64,000 bases of DNA from Cephaloticoccus primus (GTDB lineage Bacteria; Verrucomicrobiota; Verrucomicrobiia; Opitutales; Opitutaceae): positions 105,328 to 169,327 of the forward strand of contig NZ_LSZQ01000052.1 in the NCBI RefSeq assembly GCF_001580015.1, in the 5' to 3' direction. The notes below the pieces were generated by a model. The model saw nothing but the letters and a program-made list of their open reading frames with translations, did no database searches and was not told where the DNA came from. Both the position numbers and the translations under genes were made by a program. Shown here one piece after another: positions 35,709 to 45,042 of the stretch (within the stretch, counting starts at the first letter, position 1; each line of letters starts with the position of its first letter).

Positions 35709-36404
35709 TCAGTATTGGTTGAACTCGGAGGAAGCGAGACGAAGGCCGGGGCTCATCGTCGCGGAGAGCGCTATGCTCTTGATGTAACCGCTGCCTTTGA
35801 AGGTCGCAGGGCGGGCCTTGCCAATCGCCTCAATCACGGTGCGCGCGTTTTCGAGGATCTGCTCGTTGGTGAACGAGCGCTTGCCGAGCCCGAGCGCGAT
35901 GTTGCCCGACTTGTCCATCTTGAACTCCACGCGACCAGCCTTCACCGCCTTGATGCCGCCAGCAATATCGTCGGTGACGGTGCCGCTCTTCGGGTTGGGC
36001 ATCAGCCCCTTGGGGCCGAGGACGCGCGCCAGCGTGCGCACCTGCTTCATCGCTTCGGTCGTGGCGATGGCGACGTCAAACTCCAGCCAGCCGTCGCTGA
36101 CTTTTGCCATCAGGTCTTGAAGTCCGGCGTGATCGGCCCCCGCTGCGAGAGCGGCTTCCGGATCTTCGGTAAAGACGGCCACACGCACGCTCTTTCCCGA
36201 GCCGTTGGGCAAGGGCGTCGTGCCGCGCACCATTTGCTCGCCCGCTGTCGGGTCGACGCCGAGGCGGAAGGCGAGCTCAATGGTCTCGTCGAACTTGGTC
36301 TTGGGGAACTTGGCGAGGATCTCGACTGCCTCTTGCAGCGAGTACTCCTTCGAGAGATCAGCGACCTGTGTGCCGCTGACGTAGCGCTTACTGTGTTTAT
36401 CCAT
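35709..36404 (-). CDS. rplA: Ribosomal protein L1
   Basis: Large-subunit protein of the L1 stalk that helps release deacylated tRNA and in many bacteria represses its own operon; 231 residues. The signature lies at LARVLGPKGLMPNPKSGTVT. DETIELAFRLGVDPTAGEQM and FTNEQILENARTVIEAIGKA are also typical. The ATG at 36404 gives the common opening MDKHSKRYVSG. It lies 166 bp after rplK in the same operon. Confidence 0.97.
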   Translation of the reverse strand: MDKHSKRYVSGTQVADLSKEYSLQEAVEILAKFPKTKFDETIELAFRLGVDPTAGEQMVRGTTPLPNGSGKSVRVAVFTEDPEAALAAGADHAGLQDLMAKVSDGWLEFDVAIATTEAMKQVRTLARVLGPKGLMPNPKSGTVTDDIAGGIKAVKAGRVEFKMDKSGNIALGLGKRSFTNEQILENARTVIEAIGKARPATFKGSGYIKSIALSATMSPGLRLASSEFNQY

Positions 36405-36570
36405 GGTGACTCCTTGCGGTGCGTGCGTCCGAACTGGCGGACTCCCGCGTTGAGTTGTGGTTGTGGGTTTTCCGAAAAAAACTGGGCGGCGAAAAGAGAG
36501 AGGGAAGGCGCGGCAGGTTTAGTGGCGCGGCAAAAGGGGACGGCGCAGTGTGCGGCTCGGCGTGTGAGCC

Positions 36571-36996
36571 TCAGTCGACGACTTCGAGGCCCATGTTGCG
36601 GGCCGTACCGGCGATGATCTTGATGCCCGCCTCCTCGTCGTTGGCGTTGAGATCCTTGGCCTTGATTTTGTAAATCTCGGCAAGCTGGGCGCGCGTGACC
36701 TTGCCCACCTTGTCCTTGTTGGGCGCAGCGGAGCCGGAGGCGATGTTCGCCGCTTTCTTCAGGAGGACAGCCGCCGGGGGCGACTTGAGGATGAAGGTGA
36801 AGCTCTTGTCGGCATAGACCGTGATGACCACGGGCAGGATCATCCCGTTCTGGTCTTTGGTCTTGGCGTTAAATTCTTTACAAAACGCCATGATGTTAAC
36901 GCCTTGCGCACCGAGCGCAGGGCCGACAGGGGGCGCAGGGTTGGCCGCACCAGCGGGCAGTTGGAGGCGGATGTAGCCTTGGATCTTCTTAGCCAT
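36571..36996 (-). CDS. rplK: Ribosomal protein L11
   Basis: Large-subunit protein of the GTPase-associated centre, needed for stringent-response sensing on the ribosome; 141 residues, the standard length. The start [20 protein letters not shown] matches the family. [20 protein letters not shown] and the rRNA-binding C-terminal helix stretch ([20 protein letters not shown], ending [12 protein letters not shown]) are clear. A longer frame upstream overlaps nusG and is not part of the gene. It lies 65 bp after nusG. Confidence 0.97.
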   Translation of the reverse strand: MAKKIQGYIRLQLPAGAANPAPPVGPALGAQGVNIMAFCKEFNAKTKDQNGMILPVVITVYADKSFTFILKSPPAAVLLKKAANIASGSAAPNKDKVGKVTRAQLAEIYKIKAKDLNANDEEAGIKIIAGTARNMGLEVVD

Positions 36997-37061
36997 GTGG
37001 AGAGTGTGAGTGGTCTGGCGGTGTTGGTAGTAGTCGGAGCGGCAAGAGAGAGAGGCACGCC

Positions 37062-37640
37062 TTAGTCGGTAAGGCGCTGCACCTGCCAATATTCGAGCTC
37101 GACCGGCGTGAACCGGCCAAAAATGGAAACGGAAATTTTGAGTTTGCTGCGCTCGGGATCGATTTCGTCGATGCGTCCCGTGAGGTTGGTGAAGGCGCCA
37201 TCGGTGATCCGCACTTCCTCGCCCACCATGTAGTGCACCTTGGGAACCTCGGTGCCCTTGGCGGCTTCGATCCGCGCGAAAATCTCGTCGACGTCGGACT
37301 GCTTGAGCGCGGCAGGCCGCTCCCCACCGACGAAGCCGATCACCCCGTTTACCTCTTTTACGAAGTACCACGGCTTGTTGATCACCTTGCGCTCTTCGTC
37401 GTAGAGCCGCATATGGATGAACACGTAGCCCGGGTAGAGCTTGCGAACCTTGGTGGTTTTCTTGCCGTGCTTGCCCTCGGAAACCGTCTCGGTCGGCAGC
37501 AGAACTTCAAAAATGTACTCTTCGAGCTCCTCGACCGCCTTGAACTTGTCGATGTAGGTTTTTACCTTGTTCTCCTGACCAGCAAGCGTGTGCAGGGCAA
37601 ACCATTCGGCGTTAAGAGGAGCGATGATTTCAGCAGGCAT
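37062..37640 (-). CDS. nusG: Transcription termination/antitermination factor NusG
   Basis: Binds RNA polymerase and couples it to Rho or to the ribosome; 192 residues. The N-terminal NGN domain begins [20 protein letters not shown] and includes [13 protein letters not shown] and [19 protein letters not shown]. The C-terminal KOW domain is [20 protein letters not shown] followed by [16 protein letters not shown]. It keeps the usual place between secE and rplK. Confidence 0.97.
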   Translation of the reverse strand: MPAEIIAPLNAEWFALHTLAGQENKVKTYIDKFKAVEELEEYIFEVLLPTETVSEGKHGKKTTKVRKLYPGYVFIHMRLYDEERKVINKPWYFVKEVNGVIGFVGGERPAALKQSDVDEIFARIEAAKGTEVPKVHYMVGEEVRITDGAFTNLTGRIDEIDPERSKLKISVSIFGRFTPVELEYWQVQRLTD

Positions 37641-37778
37641 GCGGGAAGGGAAAACGGACTCGGACGAAGAAATGGGAGTGTTGCGCCAGGAAACGGACGG
37701 AGCGGTGGTGGGCTGTGATGGCGGACGTAGAGGGCTGGATCGCAGAGTTGAAGAGGGCCGGAAAAGCTGCGCCGCCGC

Positions 37779-37979
37779 TCAGCTCACCAGCTTGGTGAAC
37801 AGGTCAACAAATTGGTAGAGCGAGAAGTCGCTGATGCTCGTGAACAGGCCCAGCAGCACGGACGCGACGATGACGACCACCGTGTAGTCGCGAAGCTCGG
37901 CCTTCGTCGGCCAGGAAGCCTTCTGCAACTCGGCCACCAGCTCGGTGAAAAAAAGACGCGTCCTGCTAAAAATTTTCAT
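37779..37979 (-). CDS. secE: Preprotein translocase subunit SecE
   Basis: Small inner membrane subunit that clamps SecY in the protein export channel; 66 residues, the short single-membrane-helix form found in most bacteria. The amphipathic helix with FFTELVAELQKASWPTKAEL carries the conserved Trp-Pro. One membrane span follows (YTVVVIVASVLLGLFTSISD). It sits between tRNA-Trp and nusG as in many bacteria. Confidence 0.96.
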   Translation of the reverse strand: MKIFSRTRLFFTELVAELQKASWPTKAELRDYTVVVIVASVLLGLFTSISDFSLYQFVDLFTKLVS

Positions 37980-38002
37980 TTGTTTATGCCTACTTGCGAA
38001 AG

Positions 38003-38078
38003 TGGCAGGGGCGGAGGGACTCGAACCCCCAACCGACGGTTTTGGAGACCGCTACTCTACCAATTGAGCTACACCCCT
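38003..38078 (-). tRNA. tRNA-Trp (anticodon CCA)
   Basis: Complete cloverleaf on the minus strand with encoded 3' CCA. The acceptor arms AGGGGTG / CGCCCCT pair, the D arm contains AGCTCAATTGGTAGAGT, the anticodon loop is CTCCAAA, and the T arm contains GGTTCGAGTCC. It lies between tuf and secE. Confidence 0.97.
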
Positions 38079-38106
38079 GTGAAAAAACTGATGCCTAGAC
38101 GACCAA

Positions 38107-38133
38107 GCCGAGGCCCCGAATCGAGACCTCGGC
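38107..38133 (-). other. Hairpin between tuf and tRNA-Trp
   Basis: A 7-bp stem GCCGAGG / CCTCGGC with a 13-nt loop sits 41 bp after the tuf stop. It lacks a T-run, so it is more likely a processing or stabilising structure for the tuf/tRNA transcript than a terminator. Confidence 0.45.
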
Positions 38134-38173
38134 GAGGCGCTTAAAAACACGTGGTTATCAAAGATCGACCGCG

Positions 38174-39364
<1,191 letters not shown>

Positions 39365-39438
39365 GTGAGTTGAGACTGTGTGTTGAACTGGTTTTGACCT
39401 CGGGATTTTTGCGTCGCTGAAGCCATGCGACGTTGACC

Positions 39439-39514
39439 TGGAGCCCAGAACCGGATTTGAACCGGCGACCTCGTCCTTACCAAGGACGTGCTCTGCCAAC
39501 TGAGCTATCTGGGC
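39439..39514 (-). tRNA. tRNA-Thr (anticodon GGT)
   Basis: Complete cloverleaf on the minus strand with encoded 3' CCA. Acceptor arms GCCCAGA / TCTGGGC pair, the D arm contains AGCTCAGTTGGCAGAGC, the anticodon stem-loop is GTCCTTGGTAAGGAC, and the T arm contains GGTTCAAATCC. It stands at the head of the tuf-to-rpoC block. Confidence 0.97.
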
Positions 39515-39580
39515 AGACCTAGGGAGGGTCAAAAAACAAAGTGAACGGTGACGCTGCGCGGCGCGTTTTCTGCCGTCAAC

Positions 39581-39601
39581 GGCAAATTCGTGCCATTTGC
39601 C
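39581..39601 (-). terminator. Weak hairpin after the ExbBD/TonB-like operon
   Basis: Inverted repeat GGCAAAT / ATTTGCC with a 7-nt loop, 8 bp after the stop of the TonB-like gene on the minus strand. There is no T-run, so termination here is uncertain. Confidence 0.3.
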
Positions 39602-39608
39602 ACAAAAA

Positions 39609-40421
39609 CTACGGGCCGATCAAAATCCGGTATAGCCCGGGCTCGACTCGCTCGCCCAAGTGCAGTCGCCGCACGACATAGTCGCGAAAAAACTCGTCCA
39701 CCGCCTCCACGCCCGAGCTTTGCACAAGCTGCACGCCGCCGACCAGGCCCACTTCGTTGACCAGTGCCGCGAGCTCCAGCGGCCGCCAGTTCCCTGCGGC
39801 AGCGGCGGCTGCGCCCAGCTCGCGGAGCTCGGCCGTTATCACTGGCTCGGCGCGCTGGGGAGAGATCACCTCGACGCGGCCTGCGCGCGCAGACAAGCGC
39901 GGGGGCTCCTGTCCACGGCGACCGAGGGCCAGCAGCCGCGCGCCTTCCTCACCCGCAGTAAGCCCGAGAGCAAGGGAGCGCGCCGCCGTCGCGTCCGCGT
40001 TTCCCGGCAGATCGGCCCCCACGCCTTCGCGCGCAAAATGTAGCTGCGCCGCGTAGTCGCCAAACAGCTCTTCGACTTCTTGCAAAAGCAGCTCCGGCAA
40101 ACGCGCCTGCCCCGCATTCCACGGCGTCGGCAAGAACAGCGGGCTGGGATCAAAGAAAAGCGCTTCGGCCGCCACCAAGTCGGCCTCGCCGGGCACTTGC
40201 CGCTTGATCTGCCGCAGGCCGACCGTCCTGGCCTGAGCGGCACCCGAGGCAGGCAGCTTTTCGAGCGGCTCCCCGCGGGCACTTGTTCCTACGGCCTCGC
40301 CGTCGCCTACATTAACAGCGAACAGCCCGAGCAGAAACAGCAGGGCCAGCGCCGCCACGCCCACCGCCAGCAACCACGTCCGGCGAGGATCTGCCCTGCG
40401 TTGACCGGAGCCTCCATTCAT
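39609..40421 (-). CDS. TonB-like energy transducer, third gene of ExbB-ExbD operon
   Basis: 270 residues with one N-terminal membrane anchor ([20 protein letters not shown] at about 17-37), a Pro/Glu-rich periplasmic middle, and a C-terminal domain of about 60 residues. That last domain ([20 protein letters not shown] then DEFFRDYVV and GLYRILIGP) follows the TonB C-terminal pattern: strand, SSG, helix, strand ending in GxYRxxI. The proline-rich spacer of classical TonB is weak. It overlaps the ExbD-like gene by 4 bp, fitting a TonB or TolA-like role in passing proton-motor energy to outer membrane receptors. A divergent TonB family member is the best reading. Confidence 0.65.
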   Translation of the reverse strand: MNGGSGQRRADPRRTWLLAVGVAALALLFLLGLFAVNVGDGEAVGTSARGEPLEKLPASGAAQARTVGLRQIKRQVPGEADLVAAEALFFDPSPLFLPTPWNAGQARLPELLLQEVEELFGDYAAQLHFAREGVGADLPGNADATAARSLALGLTAGEEGARLLALGRRGQEPPRLSARAGRVEVISPQRAEPVITAELRELGAAAAAAGNWRPLELAALVNEVGLVGGVQLVQSSGVEAVDEFFRDYVVRRLHLGERVEPGLYRILIGP

Positions 40422-40924
40422 TCGGCAGTCCCCTCTCCCGTTGCCGAGCCGGAGGGCTCCAGCGCGGCGATTTGCACACGAAACCCAAGCGACTGTGCAG
40501 TGCTGGTGACCGCCGCCAGATCCGCCACCGGGATCGACGCACTCGCCCGAATCAGGAGCACGGCTTCGATTGGTGCGCTGCGCTCGGCGGCAGGGTGACC
40601 CGCATTGGCCGCTTCGCGCCAGCGTGCCTGTTGAGTGGCAAGCCAGGCGCCGAGCTGCTCCAGGCCCAGCGCACCATCGTCAGTAAAGATGAGTCCCGAA
40701 TGGGCCATGCTGATCACGTGAGTCGTGCGCACTGCGGCGGCGCGCGCGCCACCGATTTCGGGCAAGTCAAAATCCACACCGAGCCCCGGAGCCAAAACAA
40801 AGCGCGAACCGAAGATCCCGAAGAACAAGCCCAACAGGCCCACGTTGACCCAAAACAAAGCGTCAAAGCCGCGAGGCGGCGCGGCCCGCAGTTTTGAAAC
40901 GAGGTCGAGCGGTCGTGTGATCAT
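40418..40924 (-). CDS. exbD: ExbD/TolR-like motor subunit
   Basis: 168 residues: a short cytoplasmic N-terminus, one membrane helix (LFWVNVGLLGLFFGIFGSRF) and a periplasmic domain with LGVDFDLPEI and VLLIRASASIPVADLAAVTS, the ExbD/TolR pattern. By eye, the aspartate that carries protons in ExbD (usually in a [VI]DV context at the start of the helix) is Asn here (WVNVG). The helix is otherwise in register. The gene overlaps its upstream and downstream neighbours by 4 bp each (ATGA junctions), so the three motor genes are translationally coupled. The family call rests on both the neighbours and the periplasmic domain. Confidence 0.75.
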   Translation of the reverse strand: MITRPLDLVSKLRAAPPRGFDALFWVNVGLLGLFFGIFGSRFVLAPGLGVDFDLPEIGGARAAAVRTTHVISMAHSGLIFTDDGALGLEQLGAWLATQQARWREAANAGHPAAERSAPIEAVLLIRASASIPVADLAAVTSTAQSLGFRVQIAALEPSGSATGEGTAE

Positions 40925-41700
40925 GACGCCGCGCCCTCCCGCCCCTCCTCTTGTGCCGCGGAGCCCGCAGCAGTGGCGGCGGCGTTTACTGGCGGAGACG
41001 GCGGCGCGAGGTCGCGCGACGCAGCGCCGTTAATGGCAGCTCCCGCCAACGCTCCAACGCCGCCGCCGCCAGGCGCAGCGCCTTTTTGATAATCAGTGAG
41101 CAGGTAGCGCATGATCTCGTTTCCCGCCCACTCAATGTCGCGCACGATCGCCCGCACCCGCCCCGCCAGAAAGTGCTGCGCGAGGTTCGCCGGAATCGCC
41201 AGCAAGAGCCCGCCCACCGCGCAGAGCAGCGCTTGCCACATGCCTTCGGAAAGCGCACTCGCCGTCGCGTAGTCGAGCTCGAAGGCATGAAACGTGGTCG
41301 CCATCCCCAGCACCGTGCCGAGCAGCCCGACCAGCGGGGCCACTTGCGCAATCGCAGCGATGGAGCCGAGCCGCCGCTCCAGCGCGGGCAGCTCGATGAC
41401 GGCGGCTTCTTGCACCTCGAAGCGCAAGCGCTCCGCGCCCTCCTCGGCGTGGAGCAGCGCCGCCTTGACCACCGCAGCGACCGGCCCGGGCGTCTCCTCG
41501 CATACGGTTAGCGCTTCGACGATCCGCCGCTTGGCGAGGATGTTTTTGATGCCGCCCAGAAACTCCGCTGCCCTGATCTGCCCCCGGTGCAGGTAAAACA
41601 CCCGCTCCACAAATAACACCAGGCAAAGGAACCCGAGGATCAGCAGCACCCACATCATGGGGCCGCCGCGCGCGAAGAGACTAAAGTCAGTGAACGACAT
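40921..41700 (-). CDS. exbB: MotA/TolQ/ExbB proton channel subunit
   Basis: Inner membrane stator of the TonB-type motor, 259 residues. TM1 is at about 14-33 (MMWVLLILGFLCLVLFVERV). A cytoplasmic helical region follows, then TM2 with the family signature IAQVAPLVGLLGTVLGMATT and TM3 with SEGMWQALLCAVGGLLLAIP. The TM2 threonine and the TM3-side glutamate used in TolQ/ExbB are present. The C-terminus is Ala/Gly/Pro-rich. It heads a three-gene overlapping set with the ExbD- and TonB-like genes and lies 170 bp downstream of the TPR gene. Confidence 0.9.
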   Translation of the reverse strand: MSFTDFSLFARGGPMMWVLLILGFLCLVLFVERVFYLHRGQIRAAEFLGGIKNILAKRRIVEALTVCEETPGPVAAVVKAALLHAEEGAERLRFEVQEAAVIELPALERRLGSIAAIAQVAPLVGLLGTVLGMATTFHAFELDYATASALSEGMWQALLCAVGGLLLAIPANLAQHFLAGRVRAIVRDIEWAGNEIMRYLLTDYQKGAAPGGGGVGALAGAAINGAASRDLAPPSPPVNAAATAAGSAAQEEGREGAAS

Positions 41701-41870
41701 CGTGTTTTTTTGGAAAAAAGAAGGGCGGGCTGGACGGGAGGAGCGGGAGGCTCGGGCAAAAAAGGCGGCGCGTTAAGGGCAAAGTCTGCTTTTCAGCCAA
41801 GCTTTGGAGGAGAAGTTAAAGCGCGCAGGTCGCTTGCCGCCCACCGCCCAAAATCTGGCGCCCGCGCCCA

Positions 41871-44810
41871 TCAGCCACTGCTGCCGCTACCACTGGCACC
41901 GCTGCTCAGCGTCGCGCCGCCGCCGCGCGCCAAGCGGTCTTCGGCCAACGCGGCCCCCGGCAGGCCCGTTTTTAAAATCAGCTCCCAAGCCTCGCGCGCC
42001 TGGTCGATCCGCGCCTGCCGCTCGTAGAGCCCGCCAAGCTCAAGCAAGGTGCGCGTCATCCAGTAGCGCCCCCGGGGGCCCAGCCGCGCAGCAGCCGGCT
42101 CGTCGAGGAGGAAGGCGTTGACCACATCGCGCCACCACACGGCCTCGGCCTGCTCGGCCTGCCCGCCGCGCAGCAGCAAGTACCCGAGGTTTAACCCCGC
42201 CTCGACCCGCACATCCACCGGCGCATCCACCCGATCGCGCAACTGCTCGAAGAGCACGAGCGCGCGATCCGCATGCGCAGGGTCGCTCATCGACTGCGCG
42301 TTGTGGCACTCCGCCAGCGCGAGCTGCGCCAGGAGCACATCCGCATGCGTCGGGTAATTATTCACCAGCGACTCGTACACCTGCTGCGCCTGCGGAAACT
42401 GGTTTAGCTTGCGCAACAGGTCGCCCTGCTTGAGCCGCGCGTAAAACACCAGCGGGCTGTTCGGATAGCGCGTCACCATCTGCTCAATCAGCTTGTTCGC
42501 TTCCTCAAGGTTTGCGTCCTGCCCGCGCCGCTCGGCCTGTAGCGCGGCCTGGTACCGCGCATACGGCGCGTAGACCGCGTTGTCGGGGAAATCGTCCGCC
42601 AGCTTGGTGTAGAGCTGCTGCGCCTCCACCGTCTGCCCCTGCCCCGCATAGTAGCCCGCCTCGACGATCAGCGAGTAGACCGCCGCATTCGAGCGCGAGA
42701 ATTCCGTGCGCACCTGCTGGAGCAGCTCCACCGCATCCGCGCGCCGCCCGAGGCTGAATAACGTCTCCGCCTTTAGCAGCGCGCACGAGCTGCGCAGCTC
42801 ACGCGCGAGCCCCTCGCCCACGCCCTCCGGTATCGCCCCGAGCAACGCCTCCACCAACTGCAAGGTCTGCTCCGGCTCCCCCGCCTGCAACGACAGCCGC
42901 GCCTGCAACCACAGCATCCGCGCCTGCAACTCTGCGGGCAACGCGCGCAAGCCGGCGGGCGGATTGCGCGGCTCAAGCGCAGCCACCGTCGGGGCCGCTG
43001 CCTCGCCAACGTTAGCCGGCCCCACCTCGCCCCCCTCCCCGCGACCCTCGCCCGGCCCGCCGACCAATTGGCTCACCCGCGCATACGCCTCGCGCATCCT
43101 TCCCGCACGCTGGAGCGCACGCGCCAAGTTCCACTCCGCCTGCCAGCGGTTCAGCACATCGAAGCGCGGATCTGCCCCCAGCTCGTCGAGCACCTCAGCC
43201 GCGCGCTCCAGCCGCCCCGCCTCGACCTCGGCCAACACCCGTTGAAACATCAGCGCACCTGCCGCCGCGCTAGGGGGCAGCTCGCGCAAAACCGCCGCAT
43301 ACGCGTCCGCCGCGTTCGGATAATCCCGCGCCCGAAACCACGCCTCGGCCACCAGTACGCCCAAGTCCCTGCGACTCGCCGCCGCCGATTCGCCCGACAA
43401 TTCATCCCGTGCCTTGGCCGCAAAATCCGCCGCAGCCCGATAGCGCAACTGCTCCCACGCGCAGCCCACGAGGACACCGTAGGCCTCCGCCTTGCGCTGC
43501 GAGCCCGGGAACTTTTCCAGCAGCGCACGCGCATCGCGCTCCGCACGCGCATAGTCTTTTGCCGTCAACGCAAGCTGCGCCCGCACCAGCAGCAAATCGT
43601 CCAGAACCGGATGCTCCGGCACGCGCTCAATCAATTGATCCAGATCGCGCTGAAACTGCCCGCTGCCGCCCATACCGCCCGCGCCTTCGCTGGCCGAAGC
43701 TTGGGCAAGCAACTGCAACGCCGCACGCTGCTTGAGCGGATCCAGCCCGTTGGCGACCAGGTTGCGCAACGCCACACGCCCCGGCCCCGAGCCCGCACCG
43801 CCGATCAAGCCGAGTAACAACTGGAGGTCGTCACGCTCGCCACGCAGCGCCGCCGGCAAGCTCAACGACTGCTGCTGCAAAAGCGACACCGCCTCCGCCT
43901 TGCGCCCCAGCGCGTCGAGCATCGCCGCATAAGTGCGCACGAAATGCACGCCCGCCGCGCGACCGCGCAGCCGCTCCATATTGCGCCGTGCCTCAGCCGC
44001 CGCAGCCTCTGTCACCTCACCCACGCGCAGCAAGGCACGCGCCCGCGCCAACGCGAAACGCGCCTGCGCCTGTGGAGAAGACGCAGCAGCCTCTGCGCGC
44101 TCAAAAAAGTCGCGCGCCGCTCCCGCGGCCCCACGCACATCTGCCAAGACTCCCTGCAAAAATAGCAGCCACGCACGATCCGCCTCCGGTAGCGCGCTCT
44201 CCGGCAAATGCGCGACCACCCGCCGCGCCTCCTCAAAATCGCGCTGCGCCGCCGCAACAAGCCCCGCCCGCAACTGCCACTCCGCCCCGCGCAAAGCCAC
44301 CGGGATTTCGCCCAACACCGCCCACGCCTCCGCGAAACGCCCGTCATCCATCAGCGCGCTCCCCAACGCCAACCTCAGCCGCGCGCCCACCGCGTCATTC
44401 CCACCCGCGAGCGCAGCCGCATCGGGACTCCCGCCGCCTTCGCTCGCCGCCGTCGTTCCATCGGGGTGCCCGCCACCAGCCCCCGAGTTCTCCGAAGCGG
44501 TGCCCGCGCTGCCACGCTCAAGTAAATCGCGATAGAGCAAAACCGCCGTCGAGGGAAAGCCCAGAGCCACCGCCCGTTGCGCTGCGTCCCGACGCAATGC
44601 CAGCTCCCCCTCACTCAATGCCCTTGGCCGCGCGGCGGCCACCTGTTCCGCAGCCCCCACCCCATTTTCCCCAGCCGCAATCGCCCTACTCTCAGCGCCC
44701 CCCCCGCCCATCAGCGGTGCAGGCGAGCTCAACGGCTCCTGCGCACGCCCCACCACAGCCGAAAAAAAGCCAAACCCGAGAGAGAAAAAAAATACCGTAC
44801 GCCTGCGCAT
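41871..44810 (-). CDS. Exported tetratricopeptide-repeat protein
   Basis: 979 residues with a signal peptide (TVFFFSLGFGFFSAVVGRAQ) and a long helical body of TPR-like repeats, for example DYARAERDARALLEKFPGSQ, YPNAADAYAAVLRELPPSAA and LVNNYPTHADVLLAQLALAE. The last third is most regular and resembles YbgF/BamD-type repeats. The ATG at 44810 gives the signal peptide at once; an upstream start would bury it. Such proteins often accompany ExbB-ExbD-TonB-like genes in this lineage, probably as periplasmic scaffolds. The precise partner is unknown. Gly/Ala-rich linkers interrupt the repeats. No catalytic motif is visible. Confidence 0.85.
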   Translation of the reverse strand: MRRRTVFFFSLGFGFFSAVVGRAQEPLSSPAPLMGGGGAESRAIAAGENGVGAAEQVAAARPRALSEGELALRRDAAQRAVALGFPSTAVLLYRDLLERGSAGTASENSGAGGGHPDGTTAASEGGGSPDAAALAGGNDAVGARLRLALGSALMDDGRFAEAWAVLGEIPVALRGAEWQLRAGLVAAAQRDFEEARRVVAHLPESALPEADRAWLLFLQGVLADVRGAAGAARDFFERAEAAASSPQAQARFALARARALLRVGEVTEAAAAEARRNMERLRGRAAGVHFVRTYAAMLDALGRKAEAVSLLQQQSLSLPAALRGERDDLQLLLGLIGGAGSGPGRVALRNLVANGLDPLKQRAALQLLAQASASEGAGGMGGSGQFQRDLDQLIERVPEHPVLDDLLLVRAQLALTAKDYARAERDARALLEKFPGSQRKAEAYGVLVGCAWEQLRYRAAADFAAKARDELSGESAAASRRDLGVLVAEAWFRARDYPNAADAYAAVLRELPPSAAAGALMFQRVLAEVEAGRLERAAEVLDELGADPRFDVLNRWQAEWNLARALQRAGRMREAYARVSQLVGGPGEGRGEGGEVGPANVGEAAAPTVAALEPRNPPAGLRALPAELQARMLWLQARLSLQAGEPEQTLQLVEALLGAIPEGVGEGLARELRSSCALLKAETLFSLGRRADAVELLQQVRTEFSRSNAAVYSLIVEAGYYAGQGQTVEAQQLYTKLADDFPDNAVYAPYARYQAALQAERRGQDANLEEANKLIEQMVTRYPNSPLVFYARLKQGDLLRKLNQFPQAQQVYESLVNNYPTHADVLLAQLALAECHNAQSMSDPAHADRALVLFEQLRDRVDAPVDVRVEAGLNLGYLLLRGGQAEQAEAVWWRDVVNAFLLDEPAAARLGPRGRYWMTRTLLELGGLYERQARIDQAREAWELILKTGLPGAALAEDRLARGGGATLSSGASGSGSSG

Positions 44811-44973
44811 CGTCGTTCCCGCAAACACTGCCCCTCTCCCCACCAACAATCAACCGCCATGTCTCCCCTCCTCAAAAAATCGCCCCAGCAGCACCAAGTG
44901 CCCCCCGGGAATTACAATGCGCCGCCAATTCTCCCCAGCTCCAGCCCTCCCAAGCCTCCAAACCAGACCGGAC

Positions 44974-45007
44974 AAAAAAGGCGGGCCACCCCGAAGAGCA
45001 GCCCGCC
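44974..45007 (-). terminator. Intrinsic terminator of the TonB-dependent receptor gene
   Basis: Stem GGCGGGC / GCCCGCC enclosing a 14-nt loop, followed on the minus strand by six T. It starts about 36 bp after the receptor stop. Confidence 0.85.
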
Positions 45008-45042
45008 AAGTATCAAAAACAGCTTAATCAAGCTACTAGCTC

